Source: Nitrospira sp.
Lineage (GTDB): Bacteria > Nitrospirota > Nitrospiria > SBBL01 > JAADHI01
Reading direction: 5' to 3'
DNA: 39,309 nt
Assembly: GCA_027020665.1 (NCBI GenBank)
Contig: JALUVJ010000112.1
Span: 1-39,309, forward strand
Part shown: positions 1-11,038 of the stretch, one piece after another
How the letters are laid out: the number at the start of each line of letters is the position of its first letter
How positions within the stretch are numbered: the first letter of the stretch is position 1
The notes under the pieces: generated by a model
Database searches by the model: none
What the model saw: only the letters and a program-made list of their open reading frames with translations
What the model was told of the DNA's origin: nothing
Made by a program: the position numbers and the translations under genes

Positions 1-726
1 TGCATCCCCAGCCGCTATGCTTCGACACGCCTGCCCGGCAAACCGCTCTGCCGCATCGGCAACAAGCCGATGGTCTTGCATGTGCTGGAACGCGCGAAAG
101 GGGCGAAAAGACTTGATGAAGTCGTTGTGTTGACCGACGATGAACGCATCTACGCGGTCGTGGATGAAGCGGGTGGGGGGGTCGTGATGACCGATCCCGC
201 CTGTGCGAACGGCACGGAGCGCATCGCGGATTATGCGCGCAAAACGGAAACGGGCGATATTTTTGTCAATATTCAGGGAGATGAAGTTTTACTCAATGCA
301 GCCCATGTGGATGCCCTGGTCGAAGGGTTTCTCGCCACAGATCAACGAGAAATGGGCACCCTGGCTCACTGGGTCAGTGATTCGCATACCTTGGCATCGG
401 CCACAACTGCCAAGGTCGTGACGGATCTTTCAGGCAATGCCCTCTATTTTTCCCGAAACTGCATCCCGGTGACACAGGCCGGGACACGTCCCCGGCGCGC
501 GCTGGTTCAAATCGGTGTTTATATTTACACACGTGAAACGGTTTTACGTCTTGCCGTTTTATCAAAAAGTCCGCTTGAAACAACAGAAAAGCTGGAGCAG
601 CTTCGCGCCCTGGAGCACGGCATTCGACTGCGCGTGACACAAGTTGATGATTACCGAAGCCTTTCGGTCGATACGGCAGCAGATTTGGAAAAAGCACAAG
701 CCTTGTTTCCGGCTTCCCGAAAATAG
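1..726 (+). CDS. kdsB: 3-deoxy-manno-octulosonate cytidylyltransferase (CMP-Kdo synthetase), 5' partial
   Basis: Activates Kdo with CTP to CMP-Kdo in the cytosol, the donor for the inner core of lipopolysaccharide. The frame is open from the first base and begins with IPSRYASTRLPGKPL, the N-terminal nucleotide-binding signature of KdsB, so only about the first seven residues lie outside the window; the ATG at 70 is internal. A second family motif, IQGDE, is at about nt 274-288 (usually followed by P, here V). The visible 241 codons fit the usual length near 245-250. It stands before pyrG, which supplies its CTP substrate, an arrangement common in diderms. A 249-base gap with its own promoter separates it from pyrG. 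Confidence 0.95.
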   Translation, partial: CIPSRYASTRLPGKPLCRIGNKPMVLHVLERAKGAKRLDEVVVLTDDERIYAVVDEAGGGVVMTDPACANGTERIADYARKTETGDIFVNIQGDEVLLNAAHVDALVEGFLATDQREMGTLAHWVSDSHTLASATTAKVVTDLSGNALYFSRNCIPVTQAGTRPRRALVQIGVYIYTRETVLRLAVLSKSPLETTEKLEQLRALEHGIRLRVTQVDDYRSLSVDTAADLEKAQALFPASRK

Positions 727-828
727 CAGGCGAAATCCGCACGTTTCCCGTTTTTTGCCCAAGCGTGTTTTTCTCCTCGCTTACTTTTAAAAAACATTGT
801 AAAATCACGTTTAAAAATAGAAAAAGCC

Positions 829-857
829 TTGTCGAGACTCGAAATAGCGGGTATAAA
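829..857 (+). promoter_or_regulatory. Putative sigma-70 promoter of pyrG
   Basis: A -35 box TTGTCG (829-834) and a -10 box TATAAA (852-857) are separated by exactly 17 bases, in the 249-base gap between kdsB and pyrG. It would give a leader of about 110 nt before the pyrG ATG. A 15-codon ORF (932-979) lies in this leader and ends across the pyrG start. No convincing terminator hairpin is seen after kdsB. Confidence 0.5.
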
Positions 858-972
858 TAGATGCGTTCAGCTACACGCACCCTCTGATAAAATTCGGTCG
901 GATTCAAAACAAGATCAACCCGGAAAAACCCATGAGCATTTACGAGCAATTGAAGGTATTGCGGAGACATAA

Positions 973-2634
<1,662 letters not shown>

Positions 2635-2641
2635 AAAATCA

Positions 2642-3622
2642 ATGTCAAAAAAAATTTTAGAAGAAGGTATTCGTGTCCTTCGTATCGAATCCGAAGCCAT
2701 TTCAGGACTCATCAAACGCCTTGATCACCGTTTTATTGATGCGGTCAATCTTTGCTTTGCCTGCAAAGGGCATGTCGTCGTCATCGGCATGGGAAAATCC
2801 GGATTGATCGGAAAAAAAATGAGTGCGACGTTTGCCAGTACCGGTACGCCTGCTTTTTTCATGCACCCTTCGGAGGCCATTCACGGCGATCTGGGCATGA
2901 TTTCAAAAGACGATCTTGCGGTCATGATTTCAAACAGTGGAGAAACGGAAGAGATTCTGCGGATCTTACCTTCTTTAAAACGCCTCGATTTGAAACTTAT
3001 CACACTCACGGGAGAAGTGAAGTCCGCGCTGGCCTTACGCAGTGACGTGGTTTTGGATGTTTCCGTGGATGAAGAGGCCTGTTCCCTCGGCTTGGCGCCC
3101 ACGGCAAGCACAACGGCTGCGCTGGCCATGGGGGATGCGCTGGCGATTGCATTGCTTGAAAAACGCGGCTTTCGAAAGGAGGATTTTGCTTCTTTTCATC
3201 CGGGGGGGGCCTTGGGCCGCAACCTCTTATTGAAAGTCGAGGATCTCATGCATACGGGCACGCGTATTCCGAAGGTCTTTGAAAACACACCCATGAATGA
3301 AGTTGTGCTTGAAATGACGGCCAAAAAATTAGGGATGACAACGGTACGGGATGAAAAGAATACATTAATCGGTGTCATTACAGACGGCGATTTACGGCGG
3401 CTTTTCAAAACGGTAAGTCAAGAATCAACAAATCTTTTTTCACTTCCGGCTCATACGGCAATGAGTCCAAACCCAAAAACAATCAAAAAAGACGCATTGG
3501 CGGCAGAAGCGGTCCGGATAATGGAGGACAGTGCGATTACGGCCCTCATTGCAGTGGATCGGGCAGGGAATGTGGAGGGGATTGTTCACATGCATGACCT
3601 CTTAAAAAAAGGCGCTTTATAA
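2642..3622 (+). CDS. kdsD: D-arabinose 5-phosphate isomerase (SIS + two CBS domains)
   Basis: Interconverts ribulose 5-phosphate and arabinose 5-phosphate, the first committed step towards Kdo. The 326-residue protein has an N-terminal SIS domain (about 35-180) with the conserved GMGKSGLIGKKMSATFASTG run and an SEAIHGDLGM segment, followed by two CBS domains (about 205-325). This is the KdsD/KpsF/GutQ architecture and length. It lies seven bases after pyrG and 24 bases before the lipid A acyltransferase gene, so it is probably cotranscribed with them. The location beside kdsB/pyrG argues for the Kdo isomerase rather than the sugar-alcohol or capsule paralogues GutQ and KpsF. Confidence 0.93.
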   Translation: MSKKILEEGIRVLRIESEAISGLIKRLDHRFIDAVNLCFACKGHVVVIGMGKSGLIGKKMSATFASTGTPAFFMHPSEAIHGDLGMISKDDLAVMISNSGETEEILRILPSLKRLDLKLITLTGEVKSALALRSDVVLDVSVDEEACSLGLAPTASTTAALAMGDALAIALLEKRGFRKEDFASFHPGGALGRNLLLKVEDLMHTGTRIPKVFENTPMNEVVLEMTAKKLGMTTVRDEKNTLIGVITDGDLRRLFKTVSQESTNLFSLPAHTAMSPNPKTIKKDALAAEAVRIMEDSAITALIAVDRAGNVEGIVHMHDLLKKGAL

Positions 3623-3646
3623 TATTTTTGCCCGCATAGATAAACA

Positions 3647-4573
3647 ATGACGTGGTCTAAACGTTTCGTTCGAAATTTTTTATTAGTACTCTTAAAGGGG
3701 CTTGGATTTTTGATCCGTTTGCTGCCTTGGCGTTTGGGAGTGCATTTTGGCGGCTTATTGGGTCTTATCGCTTTTTACCTGCTAAAGCGTGAACGAAGGC
3801 GCTCGTATGAGGGATTGAAAGTGGCCTTCGGAAACGAAAAATCTGAGCAGGCCTTGCAGCGCATCGCCAGAAAAAACTTCTCAAACCTGGGAAAGGGGCT
3901 GATTGAGATCCTAAATCTGCACAGCCTGAAAAAAGAACAGCTTGAAACCCTTGTTTCGCTGGAAGGGGAGGAATATTTAAAAGCCGCAACCGAATCGGGA
4001 CAAGGGGGCATTTTAATCACCGGGCATATCGGGAATTGGGAACTCATGGCTGCGGCGCTTTCAATGCGCGGCTATCGTCTTCACGTCATCGCCGCACCGC
4101 TTTATGATCCCCGGATTGATGAACTGATTATTCGTTTGCGTGCCGATTTTAATGTTGAGACGATTAGCCGGGGCAGCCCTTCTTCATCAAGAAAAATTCT
4201 GTCTGTCTTGAAAAAGAAGGAAATTCTCGGCCTTTTAATTGATCAAGATACCCGGGTTGATGGGGTTTTTGTAAACTTTTTTAATAAAAAGGCACACACG
4301 CCGGCAGGGGCGGCGCAACTGGCTTTGCGCAGCGGTGCGGCAACCATGATGTGCTTTGTGACGCGTCTTCCGGGGGATCGGCATCGCATCACCATCGAAA
4401 AACCCATGCACCTCTATAAAAATGGAAATAAAGAACAGGACATCGAAAAGAATACCGCGATGTTTACCGCCCGGATTGAAGAGCATGTCAAGCAATATCC
4501 TGAGCAATGGGTTTGGATGCACCGCCGCTGGCGAACGAAACCGGAAGAAATTCCGGCGCCGGAAAAATCTTAA
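3647..4573 (+). CDS. Lipid A biosynthesis acyltransferase (LpxL/HtrB family)
   Basis: Adds a secondary acyl chain to Kdo-lipid A at the inner face of the cytoplasmic membrane. The 308 residues match the family. An N-terminal hydrophobic stretch (about 10-45) precedes the catalytic H-x4-E motif in TGHIGNWEL (about residues 125-134). The C-terminus has the usual WVWMHRRW motif. Start: ATG at 3647, 24 bases after kdsD. The neighbours kdsB, kdsD and pgsA fit an envelope-lipid cluster. The acyl chain specificity (LpxL, LpxM or LpxP type) cannot be read from the sequence, so no symbol is given. Confidence 0.9.
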   Translation: MTWSKRFVRNFLLVLLKGLGFLIRLLPWRLGVHFGGLLGLIAFYLLKRERRRSYEGLKVAFGNEKSEQALQRIARKNFSNLGKGLIEILNLHSLKKEQLETLVSLEGEEYLKAATESGQGGILITGHIGNWELMAAALSMRGYRLHVIAAPLYDPRIDELIIRLRADFNVETISRGSPSSSRKILSVLKKKEILGLLIDQDTRVDGVFVNFFNKKAHTPAGAAQLALRSGAATMMCFVTRLPGDRHRITIEKPMHLYKNGNKEQDIEKNTAMFTARIEEHVKQYPEQWVWMHRRWRTKPEEIPAPEKS

Positions 4574-4589
4574 GGGACGAAAGCAAGAA

Positions 4590-5132
4590 ATGAACCTGCC
4601 CAATATCTTAACCATTTTCAGGGTTGTCTTAATCCCGTTTTATATCCTGTTTTTTTACCAGCAGTCTTTTGATGCGTCGGTGATTGCGTCGGCCATCTTT
4701 TCAATTGCTTCTCTCACTGATTTTCTTGACGGCTATTTGGCAAGGATGCGCTCGGAAGTGACGCAATTTGGGAAATTTTTAGACCCGATCGCAGACAAGC
4801 TCCTGATTTTATCGGCTTTGATTCTCTTAGTCGGCATCGGGCGCGTTCCCGCCTGGCTGGCAATCATTATCATTGGAAGAGAATTTACAATGACCGGTTT
4901 TCGCGCGATCGCATCATCGGAAGGCATCGTCATTGCCGCCGAAACGACGGGGAAAATAAAGATGTTTTTTCAGACGGTCTCAGTCATTATTTTGACGATT
5001 GATTTTGAAAACCCGCTTTACCATCAAATGGCGATGTTCCTGCTGCTGCTCTCCACGGCTTTGGCCATCTTTTCCGCTTGTCAGTATTTTTTCAAATTTG
5101 GCCGGAGCCTTAAGTTGATGGATGTAAAATAA
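4590..5132 (+). CDS. pgsA: CDP-diacylglycerol-glycerol-3-phosphate 3-phosphatidyltransferase
   Basis: Condenses CDP-diacylglycerol with glycerol 3-phosphate to phosphatidylglycerol phosphate in the inner membrane. The CDP-alcohol phosphotransferase signature DGxxARx8Gx3Dx3D is complete, from DGYLAR to KFLDPIAD, at about residues 46-68, and several hydrophobic segments follow. I place the start at the ATG at 4590 (MNLPNILTIFR, a typical PgsA N-terminus) rather than at an in-frame ATG at 4422 inside the preceding gene. That gives 180 residues, the usual length. It lies 16 bases after the acyltransferase gene. Confidence 0.95.
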   Translation: MNLPNILTIFRVVLIPFYILFFYQQSFDASVIASAIFSIASLTDFLDGYLARMRSEVTQFGKFLDPIADKLLILSALILLVGIGRVPAWLAIIIIGREFTMTGFRAIASSEGIVIAAETTGKIKMFFQTVSVIILTIDFENPLYHQMAMFLLLLSTALAIFSACQYFFKFGRSLKLMDVK

Positions 5133-5351
5133 TCGCGCCGGATTTGATCAAGATGAAAAGTAGATTTATTCACTTAACATATTGTTAATAAAACCTTTTT
5201 AGTTCATTGTGCAATCCATTTGGATTTATGGGTCCGTCTTGAAAACAAGCTTCAAATTGAAACCCTTTGCCCCCGTTTTTTAATTTCATTCGCCAATGCA
5301 ATGCCATAAGGCATCCAAAGAAAGAGAGTCCCTGCTATCCTTAAAGTCGGA

Positions 5352-5915
5352 ATGATTTTTGCAAACTATCTGATCGGGTCGCTTCCTTTCGGTTTAATCG
5401 TCTCCAAAATGTTTCAGGGGGCCGACCCTAGAAAACAGGGAAGCGGGAATATTGGAGCGACAAATGTCTTGCGGGTGGTCGGGAAAAAAGCAGCCGGCAT
5501 TACATTACTCTGCGACCTGCTTAAAGGGCTTCCTCTTATTATCGCTGCGCGGCAAATGGCGTTTGATGAAAGAAGCGTCCTTCTGGTCGCACTCGCAGCC
5601 ATACTGGGACATGTCTTCTCAATCTTTTTAAAGTTCAAGGGAGGAAAAGGGGTTGCGACCAGTTTCGGAATCATCCTCATCCTGACTCCTCATGTGGCCT
5701 TGATTGGATTATTGTTATGGGGAGGTGGGGTATTTTTTGGAAAATATTCTTCAGTCGGTGCCTTAACCGCGTTCGGCGCTTTACCCCTGCTTGCGTTTTT
5801 TTTAGACTTAGGTACAGATTTTCTCCTCTTCACGGGTTTTGTAAGCCTTCTGGTTTATTTTCGCCATTTGGAAAATATCCGCAGACTCATTCGGGGAACA
5901 GAAGGAAAGGTTTAG
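5352..5915 (+). CDS. plsY: Acyl-phosphate glycerol-3-phosphate acyltransferase
   Basis: Transfers an acyl group from acyl-phosphate to glycerol 3-phosphate, the first membrane step of phospholipid synthesis. The three PlsY signatures are visible: GSGNIGATNVLR, GH with FKGGKGVA, and a C-terminal LLVYFRHLENIRRL segment, with five or so membrane segments over 187 residues. ATG 5352 is the only standard start after the in-frame stop at 5307. It makes the N-terminus slightly short, and an AAAGAGAG purine run lies about 24 bases away, which is far for a ribosome site. A 219-base gap with no gene separates it from pgsA. Confidence 0.94.
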   Translation: MIFANYLIGSLPFGLIVSKMFQGADPRKQGSGNIGATNVLRVVGKKAAGITLLCDLLKGLPLIIAARQMAFDERSVLLVALAAILGHVFSIFLKFKGGKGVATSFGIILILTPHVALIGLLLWGGGVFFGKYSSVGALTAFGALPLLAFFLDLGTDFLLFTGFVSLLVYFRHLENIRRLIRGTEGKV

Positions 5916-5925
5916 ATCCGCCTGC

Positions 5926-8182
5926 ATGGCGGAAGCAGGGTTTTTCCGTTGTTCGCTGCACGGGCCTCTTCCTGCTCTCGGCCGTATTTTCCCTTGGACT
6001 TTTAGGGAAAGCAGGTGCCGTTGAATCAGAACCTGAGTCCGTAAATAAAACCTTTCCGGGCAATTCCCCGAAAGCCTTTTCCGAGCCCGAACCTGCATTT
6101 GAAGTATCGTCTGAAGCATCCTCCAGGCTTTCTTCGGGCTCCCTTCAAAGCAGTTTTTCTGATGATTTCATACTGAACCTGGAGAAAACGGCTTCGGAAG
6201 AAGCAGAAGAAACGCCGCTCATTTCACCTTTTTTACAGCAAAAAATTGAAAAAACGACAGAATCATACATCGAAGATTTCGCGATAGAATCCTCAAAATT
6301 GCAACAACTCAATATTGAGGCAGGCAAGCTTCAAGCTCAAGAACCCTTCACGGCACCGTCGGCTTCCGAATCTGAACGAGAAGAAATCAATGCGGCGCCC
6401 TTAAATATCAAGCCGACGGTGCCGACACCGCTACCGGTCCCGCAAAAAGTAACATCACCCAAAAAACGCCGTTTAAAACCTAAGATTCCCTCAATAGAAA
6501 AACTACTGGACACCGGTCATCTGGATGATGTGATTGTCGAGCAAGGCATTGAACGCTCTGACCGCATTGCGAGTTACCTGCTATTGGAAGCCGAAGCCGC
6601 ACTCAATACAGGCAAAGCGGATGAAGCCATCAAGCTTGGGCAAATGGCTTCAACTGTTTCACCGCTTTCTCCCATCCCTTCCTTTTTCATGGCAAGAGCC
6701 CTCTGGCAGAACAATCCGTTTAATGTCATTGATATTTTGGCACATTATATGACGGGGCTCCGTCTCGTTTTTGGTGATTTTTTATTTATGATTCCCATTT
6801 TAAGCCCTGTTTTATTACTTCTCTTGCTTGCCGTCTTTTTCACCATGCTGACCTTTGTGCTCTATTCTCTTTTTTCATACGCGCCGGTTTGGGCCCATCA
6901 AATCTCGGAATTTTCACGAGGCTACCTTCCTGTCATCCCGTCCGGATTGCTCTTTGCCGTCCTCTTTTTTTCGCCCCTGCTCATGGGAGTTCCGATGCTT
7001 TGGTTCTTGTTATTTGCCTTTATGTTGTTTTGGGGATTTTACAGCAAACGCGAAAAAGGCCTTGTTTTGACGTTTATCCTCAGCCTCGGCACAAGCACGT
7101 GGCTGCTTCCATTTTTGTTAACCTTGTTTACCGCAAACGGCTCACTCCTGCTTAATGAGATGTCCCGGAATCATCATGCCGATTTTCTTTGGACCCCGCC
7201 CCCGATCGAATTAAAACAGTCCGGTTGGGAAGGGTGGTTTATCCGTGCGTCTTATGAAGCTCAGCGCGGAAATTACAAACGGGCGGAAGGCTATTATCAA
7301 AAGGCCCTGGAAACACAGCCAAAGTCACCTAAAATCCTCAACAATCTTGGAAACCTCTCTTATTATTCAAAGAATTACGATCAAGCCGTTCTTTATTATC
7401 AAGAAGCCATCAAGGCTTCCCCCAAGCTTGTTTCCGCATATTATAATTTGAGTCAGACCTATCGTGAGATGCTTCTTTTTGAAAAAGGAGACGCTATTTT
7501 TGAAAAGGCCGGTAAAATCAGCGCACAAACCACGGAAGATTACGCGATGAAGTCAGAGCGTTATCCCGACTATCCTGTTATTGAAGAACGTTTTACAAAA
7601 AGCGATCTCTGGAAGCGCCTGCTCAACGAAACGGGTGGAGAAGTCGGATTTGACGAGCGGATTTGGCAAGGTATGCTTGGAGAAATTTCATTGGGCAAGG
7701 CGCCGCTGCTCAGCATATTTTGGATTATTTTATTAAGCCTGTCCGGGGTTTTGTATGGGAAGTTTTTTAGCGGAAGGCAATGTGCTTTTTGTAAAAAAGC
7801 CATCTGTGCACACTGCAGCAGACGACTTTTTAGTTATCAAGTCTGCCGTAGCTGTGAAATGCGTTTTATGACTGTAAGAAGGAAAAGTGATTTTGCGATT
7901 GTTGAAAATGCCGTCAAAAAAATCCCCTCCCGATTATATCCGCTCTTTTTACTGCCGGGGGGCGGGCACCTGGCCATCAACAAAACCAAGACAGGGTGCT
8001 GCCTCTTAGTTCTTTTTTTTCTTGCCGTTTTTACACTGTTTTTGGGCGAAAGCCTGGTGCCCCCCACCGAATGGTACCTCCATCAAACAGGATCATTTGT
8101 GCCGAAGGTCGGCCTTTTCTTTGTTTATTTCATTGCATTTCTTGATTTGTTTTTAAAAAGGAGTGCAAAACAATGGCTTTAA
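5926..8182 (+). CDS. TPR-repeat membrane protein with zinc ribbon; start region apparently frameshifted
   Basis: Function unknown. A Ser/Glu-rich stretch (about 6010-6480) is followed by membrane segments (about 6780-6860 and 6940-7135), a block of TPR repeats (about 7230-7520, with typical GNYKRAEGYYQKAL and NYDQAVLYYQEAI helices), another membrane segment (7695-7755), a zinc ribbon with CAFC, CAHC and CRSC pairs (about 7780-7860) and two terminal membrane segments. The uninterrupted frame has no start codon after plsY; its only upstream ATG (5717) lies 199 bases inside plsY. An ATG at 5926 in the neighbouring frame would give a clean signal peptide if one T of the T5 run at 5941-5945 were removed. 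The gene is therefore either frameshifted there, affected by a sequencing error, or started by a non-standard codon. It overlaps the next gene by 10 bases. Confidence 0.7.
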
Positions 8183-9333
8183 AAGGTTCGATTAAAGAAT
8201 TCGGATTGCCGGAAATCTTTCAACTCATCTTTCATCAGAAAAAAGAAGGCATCCTGCTTCTGGAAAAAGGTACAACGAGCATCTCCATTTGTTTTAAAGG
8301 AGGAAAAATTATCAAGGCTTACGAAGGCAAGGCCGAAGAGCAACTCGGAAAGAAACTGCTCAAAGCCGGTATTTTGACCGAAGATCAAGTGGTGATCGCG
8401 CGTTACAGGCAGGAGAATACAAAAAAATCCCTGGAAAGTGTGCTTGTTGATTTGGAATTTCTTCCGGCAACAGAATTAAAACGCTTAACGCGTCTTTTTA
8501 CCGAAGAGACGATCTTTAAAATTTTTGACTGGCAGACAGGGGAGTATGCCTTTGAACAAAAAGATATTTCCTTTAATCCGAGTCTCGTGCAAGCCCTGGA
8601 TACGCAATTTGTTTTGATGGAGGCTGTTCGTCAAATCGATGAATGGCCCATGTTATTAAAAAAAGTGTCCTCGAGAAAATCCGTTTTTGAAAAAACAGTG
8701 ATTGTTCCGGAATCCGTCCCGGAGGCGGAAACAACAAAGAATAAAGTTGAATCCGCAGAAGATTTTTTCGGTGGCTTGGGAGATGAGGAAGAGGAGGGTG
8801 AAGATGAAAACACCGCTTGGCTCTTGCTTCAAATTGACGGGGAGCAAAGCGTTCAGGATATAATCGACAAGGCCCATCTGGGCGCTTTTGCAATCTATCA
8901 AGCCTTGGTTGATCTGCTCTCTGAAAAAAAAATCCGTGAGAAAAACGAAGAAGAAAGAGCTGATATTGACCTTCGGGAAAATACGCCGCGCATTTCAAAA
9001 GAAAAAATGGTCAAATACGGCATCGGAAGCTTGGTTTCCATCCTGGCCGTTGCTCTTTTTGTGCTTTCGATGCCTTCCTTGAAAATGACTTCGCTGCGTG
9101 CTGCGCGTTCACTTGAAGCCGTGAAGGCGCTTTCGGCCAAAAACGAACGCTATTTTATCCGCTTTGCGCTCGATCTTTACTATTTGAAACATAATCGGTA
9201 TCCTGACGGACTTGATGCGCTCGTTAAAGAAGGATTTTTCGGAAATAAAAAAGAAATGATTGCCCATTTAAAAAACTGGTCCTATGAACTTGAATCGGGG
9301 AATGGAGAAAAATTCAAACTTGAGCAAAAATAG
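8173..9333 (+). CDS. DUF4388 (PatA-N-like) domain protein with membrane anchor
   Basis: The N-terminal 130 residues match the DUF4388 pattern: ALKGSIKEFGLPEIFQLI, then a KKEGILLLEKG strand and later a FKIFDWQTGEYAFE segment. Such domains occur in bacterial regulatory and gliding/motility-associated proteins; the function of this one is unknown. An acidic linker (about 195-215) and a winged-helix-like region (about 215-255) follow, then a membrane helix (about 280-300). The extracytoplasmic tail holds a Y-x3-NRYP-x-GLDALV motif that resembles the end of type II pseudopilins. Translation is probably coupled to the TPR gene, since the ATG at 8173 lies inside its end. 386 residues. Confidence 0.75.
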   Translation: MALKGSIKEFGLPEIFQLIFHQKKEGILLLEKGTTSISICFKGGKIIKAYEGKAEEQLGKKLLKAGILTEDQVVIARYRQENTKKSLESVLVDLEFLPATELKRLTRLFTEETIFKIFDWQTGEYAFEQKDISFNPSLVQALDTQFVLMEAVRQIDEWPMLLKKVSSRKSVFEKTVIVPESVPEAETTKNKVESAEDFFGGLGDEEEEGEDENTAWLLLQIDGEQSVQDIIDKAHLGAFAIYQALVDLLSEKKIREKNEEERADIDLRENTPRISKEKMVKYGIGSLVSILAVALFVLSMPSLKMTSLRAARSLEAVKALSAKNERYFIRFALDLYYLKHNRYPDGLDALVKEGFFGNKKEMIAHLKNWSYELESGNGEKFKLEQK

Positions 9334-9363
9334 TTTACATAATATATCTTATCAGACCTTAAT

Positions 9364-9927
9364 ATGATAGAAACCTGGAAACGCATCCAGCGCGACTTTT
9401 CATTGATTTTGACCGGGATTCAGGAAACCGTGATTACCGTTGCGGATCATGTGAATCAACATGTTCAAAAAGTAAAGTTGAATTTGGACACGGCTGCCTT
9501 GGAAAGAAAAATTCAGAGCCAGCAAGCCCTTTTAGGGGAAAAAATTTACGCGGAATCCGCACTCAAGCTCAGCGAGGTTTATGAAAAGCCGGAGGTGCAT
9601 ACTTTGGTCGATCGGATTTTAACCGCGAAAAAACAATTGGAAGCCAATGAAGGCATTGTATCGCCTCATGAAGCCTTGCATGATTTTGAGCGACTTTTGA
9701 TCCGATCCGATTTTGTGATTCAGAATGTTGTGATTTTGAACGGTTATTCCGGCATTGGCAAGACAATTCAGGAATTGGCGCCACCCCCTCAGATGATGAT
9801 CTTTTTTATCAGAAAACAAAATAAAATTGTTCTGGCGGATGGAAAGGTTCCCATTGAGGTAGGTGATGAAGTGACCTTTCTTTGTGCAAAAGAAAATATC
9901 CCGGATTACATCGCTTTTTGGAAATAA
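9364..9927 (+). CDS. Protein with C-terminal RCK_C (TrkA-C)-like domain
   Basis: 187 residues, no signal peptide. The first 110 residues are helical and charged, with little recognisable. The last 70 (from about FVIQNVVILNGYSGIGKTI) match the RCK_C/TrkA-C pattern: a GxxIxEL turn, an FFIRKQNKIVLADG strand pair and a VEVGDEVTFLCAKE-like ending (here IEVGDEVTFLCAKE). RCK_C domains bind small ligands in potassium channels and transporters, but no RCK_N domain or transporter is present. It is the last gene of the + strand cluster, 30 bases after the DUF4388 gene, and converges on the gene at 9933 with only five bases between stops. Confidence 0.65.
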   Translation: MIETWKRIQRDFSLILTGIQETVITVADHVNQHVQKVKLNLDTAALERKIQSQQALLGEKIYAESALKLSEVYEKPEVHTLVDRILTAKKQLEANEGIVSPHEALHDFERLLIRSDFVIQNVVILNGYSGIGKTIQELAPPPQMMIFFIRKQNKIVLADGKVPIEVGDEVTFLCAKENIPDYIAFWK

Positions 9928-9932
9928 ACACC

Positions 9933-10217
9933 TTATCCGGCGTCTTTCGGCTGAGCTTTCTCCGCTTTTTCCTCCTTCATCATTGACTCAAGCTCTTGCA
10001 CGATTTCTTCTTCTGTCACCAGTCCTTTTTTCACCAAGAGATTCATCAAGGCCTCAATCACATGGTCGTTCTTCTTCTGTTCTATCTTGTTCACCGTATA
10101 AAGCCCGTCGGATTTTGAAGCAGGCAAGCGCTCATTTTCAGGACGGGTTTTTGAGGCCAACCGCGCAATAATAATGATGATCAAAACAACGGCAACAAAA
10201 ATAAACAGCAACTGCAT
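9933..10217 (-). CDS. Small single-pass membrane protein, unknown function
   Basis: 94 residues. An N-terminal membrane helix (residues 3-20, LLFIFVAVVLIIIIIA) is followed by a soluble tail with a short helical pair (KKNDHVIEALMNLLVKKGLVTEEEIVQELESM, given here as positions about 48-79) that resembles SHOCT-type C-terminal modules. It is the last gene of the long pyr transcript, 19 bases after the SAM hydrolase stop. I do not recognise the family. Confidence 0.6.
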   Translation of the reverse strand: MQLLFIFVAVVLIIIIIARLASKTRPENERLPASKSDGLYTVNKIEQKKNDHVIEALMNLLVKKGLVTEEEIVQELESMMKEEKAEKAQPKDAG

Positions 10218-10236
10218 ATAAAATAATCCTTTTTTA

Positions 10237-11031
10237 TTAATGTATTATAATGTCATCCATTAAGTTTAAGTTTAATATTTCTTTCGCACTGCGATAAAAA
10301 GCGAATATCTCCAAAAAACCGGAACTGTTGATTAGAAGTCCGACTTGCTCCGCTTGTCCTGCAGCGTAGTTTTTTTTGAGTCCGCTCAGGGTTCTGCCCT
10401 TCAAAGTTGCGCTAAAAAGCTTCGCATTTTCTAATTTATCCATTAAAATGCTTTGCGTCACATTGGTGACAGCATTCCCGAAATGATCAAAATAGACAAT
10501 CTTACCTTCAATGGCCCCGGCTTCTTTTCTGCAAAAAAGGGCCTCGATGCGATACGCATCAGCAATCTGACGGCCCAAATTTTCAGGAGAAACCCCCCGG
10601 GCCAAAGCGGCTGCAATCGGGGCAAAATGATCCCGACCGGCAAAAGTGGGGCTTTGGGGAAATTGCAAAAATTCACTTTTTTTCACCTCAAAAAGCTCGC
10701 ATTCATTGCTGTTTAAAAGATAGGAAAGCAGGCCATTGTCCGGCGCTACGAAAAATTGTGCGGCGTACTTTGCGATCAGCTTACGTCGTTCCGTGCCCAC
10801 GCCCGGATCAACAACCGCAAGATGAATGCTTCCCTTTGGATAGTAGCCCGAAATTTCATGAAGGACAAAAGCACCGCTGATTACATCATGTCTTGGAATG
10901 AGATGTGTGATATCGATCAGCCGCGCTTCCGGCACGTGACGCAGCAAAACGCCTTTAAGCGCCCCCACAAAATAATCATTCAAAGCAAAATCAGTGGTCA
11001 GGGTAATGAGGGGAGGTTTGGGCAGGGGCAT
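10237..11031 (-). CDS. S-adenosyl-L-methionine hydrolase / hydroxide adenosyltransferase (DUF62 family)
   Basis: The family cleaves S-adenosylmethionine with hydroxide to adenosine and methionine. Visible motifs: LITLTTDFALNDYFVG near the N-terminus (Asp14, Asp19), LAVVDPGVGTERR (about 85-100) and a VAPDNGLLSYL segment. I start at the ATG at 11031 (MPLPKPPLITL), seven bases after the greA stop; the frame is open further upstream to 11112, but that would overlap greA by 74 bases and add an untypical N-terminus. This gives 264 residues, close to the family norm. It lies in the pyr/greA transcript; its cellular role is poorly known. Confidence 0.85.
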   Translation of the reverse strand: MPLPKPPLITLTTDFALNDYFVGALKGVLLRHVPEARLIDITHLIPRHDVISGAFVLHEISGYYPKGSIHLAVVDPGVGTERRKLIAKYAAQFFVAPDNGLLSYLLNSNECELFEVKKSEFLQFPQSPTFAGRDHFAPIAAALARGVSPENLGRQIADAYRIEALFCRKEAGAIEGKIVYFDHFGNAVTNVTQSILMDKLENAKLFSATLKGRTLSGLKKNYAAGQAEQVGLLINSSGFLEIFAFYRSAKEILNLNLMDDIIIH

Positions 11032-11038
11032 GCCCGGA

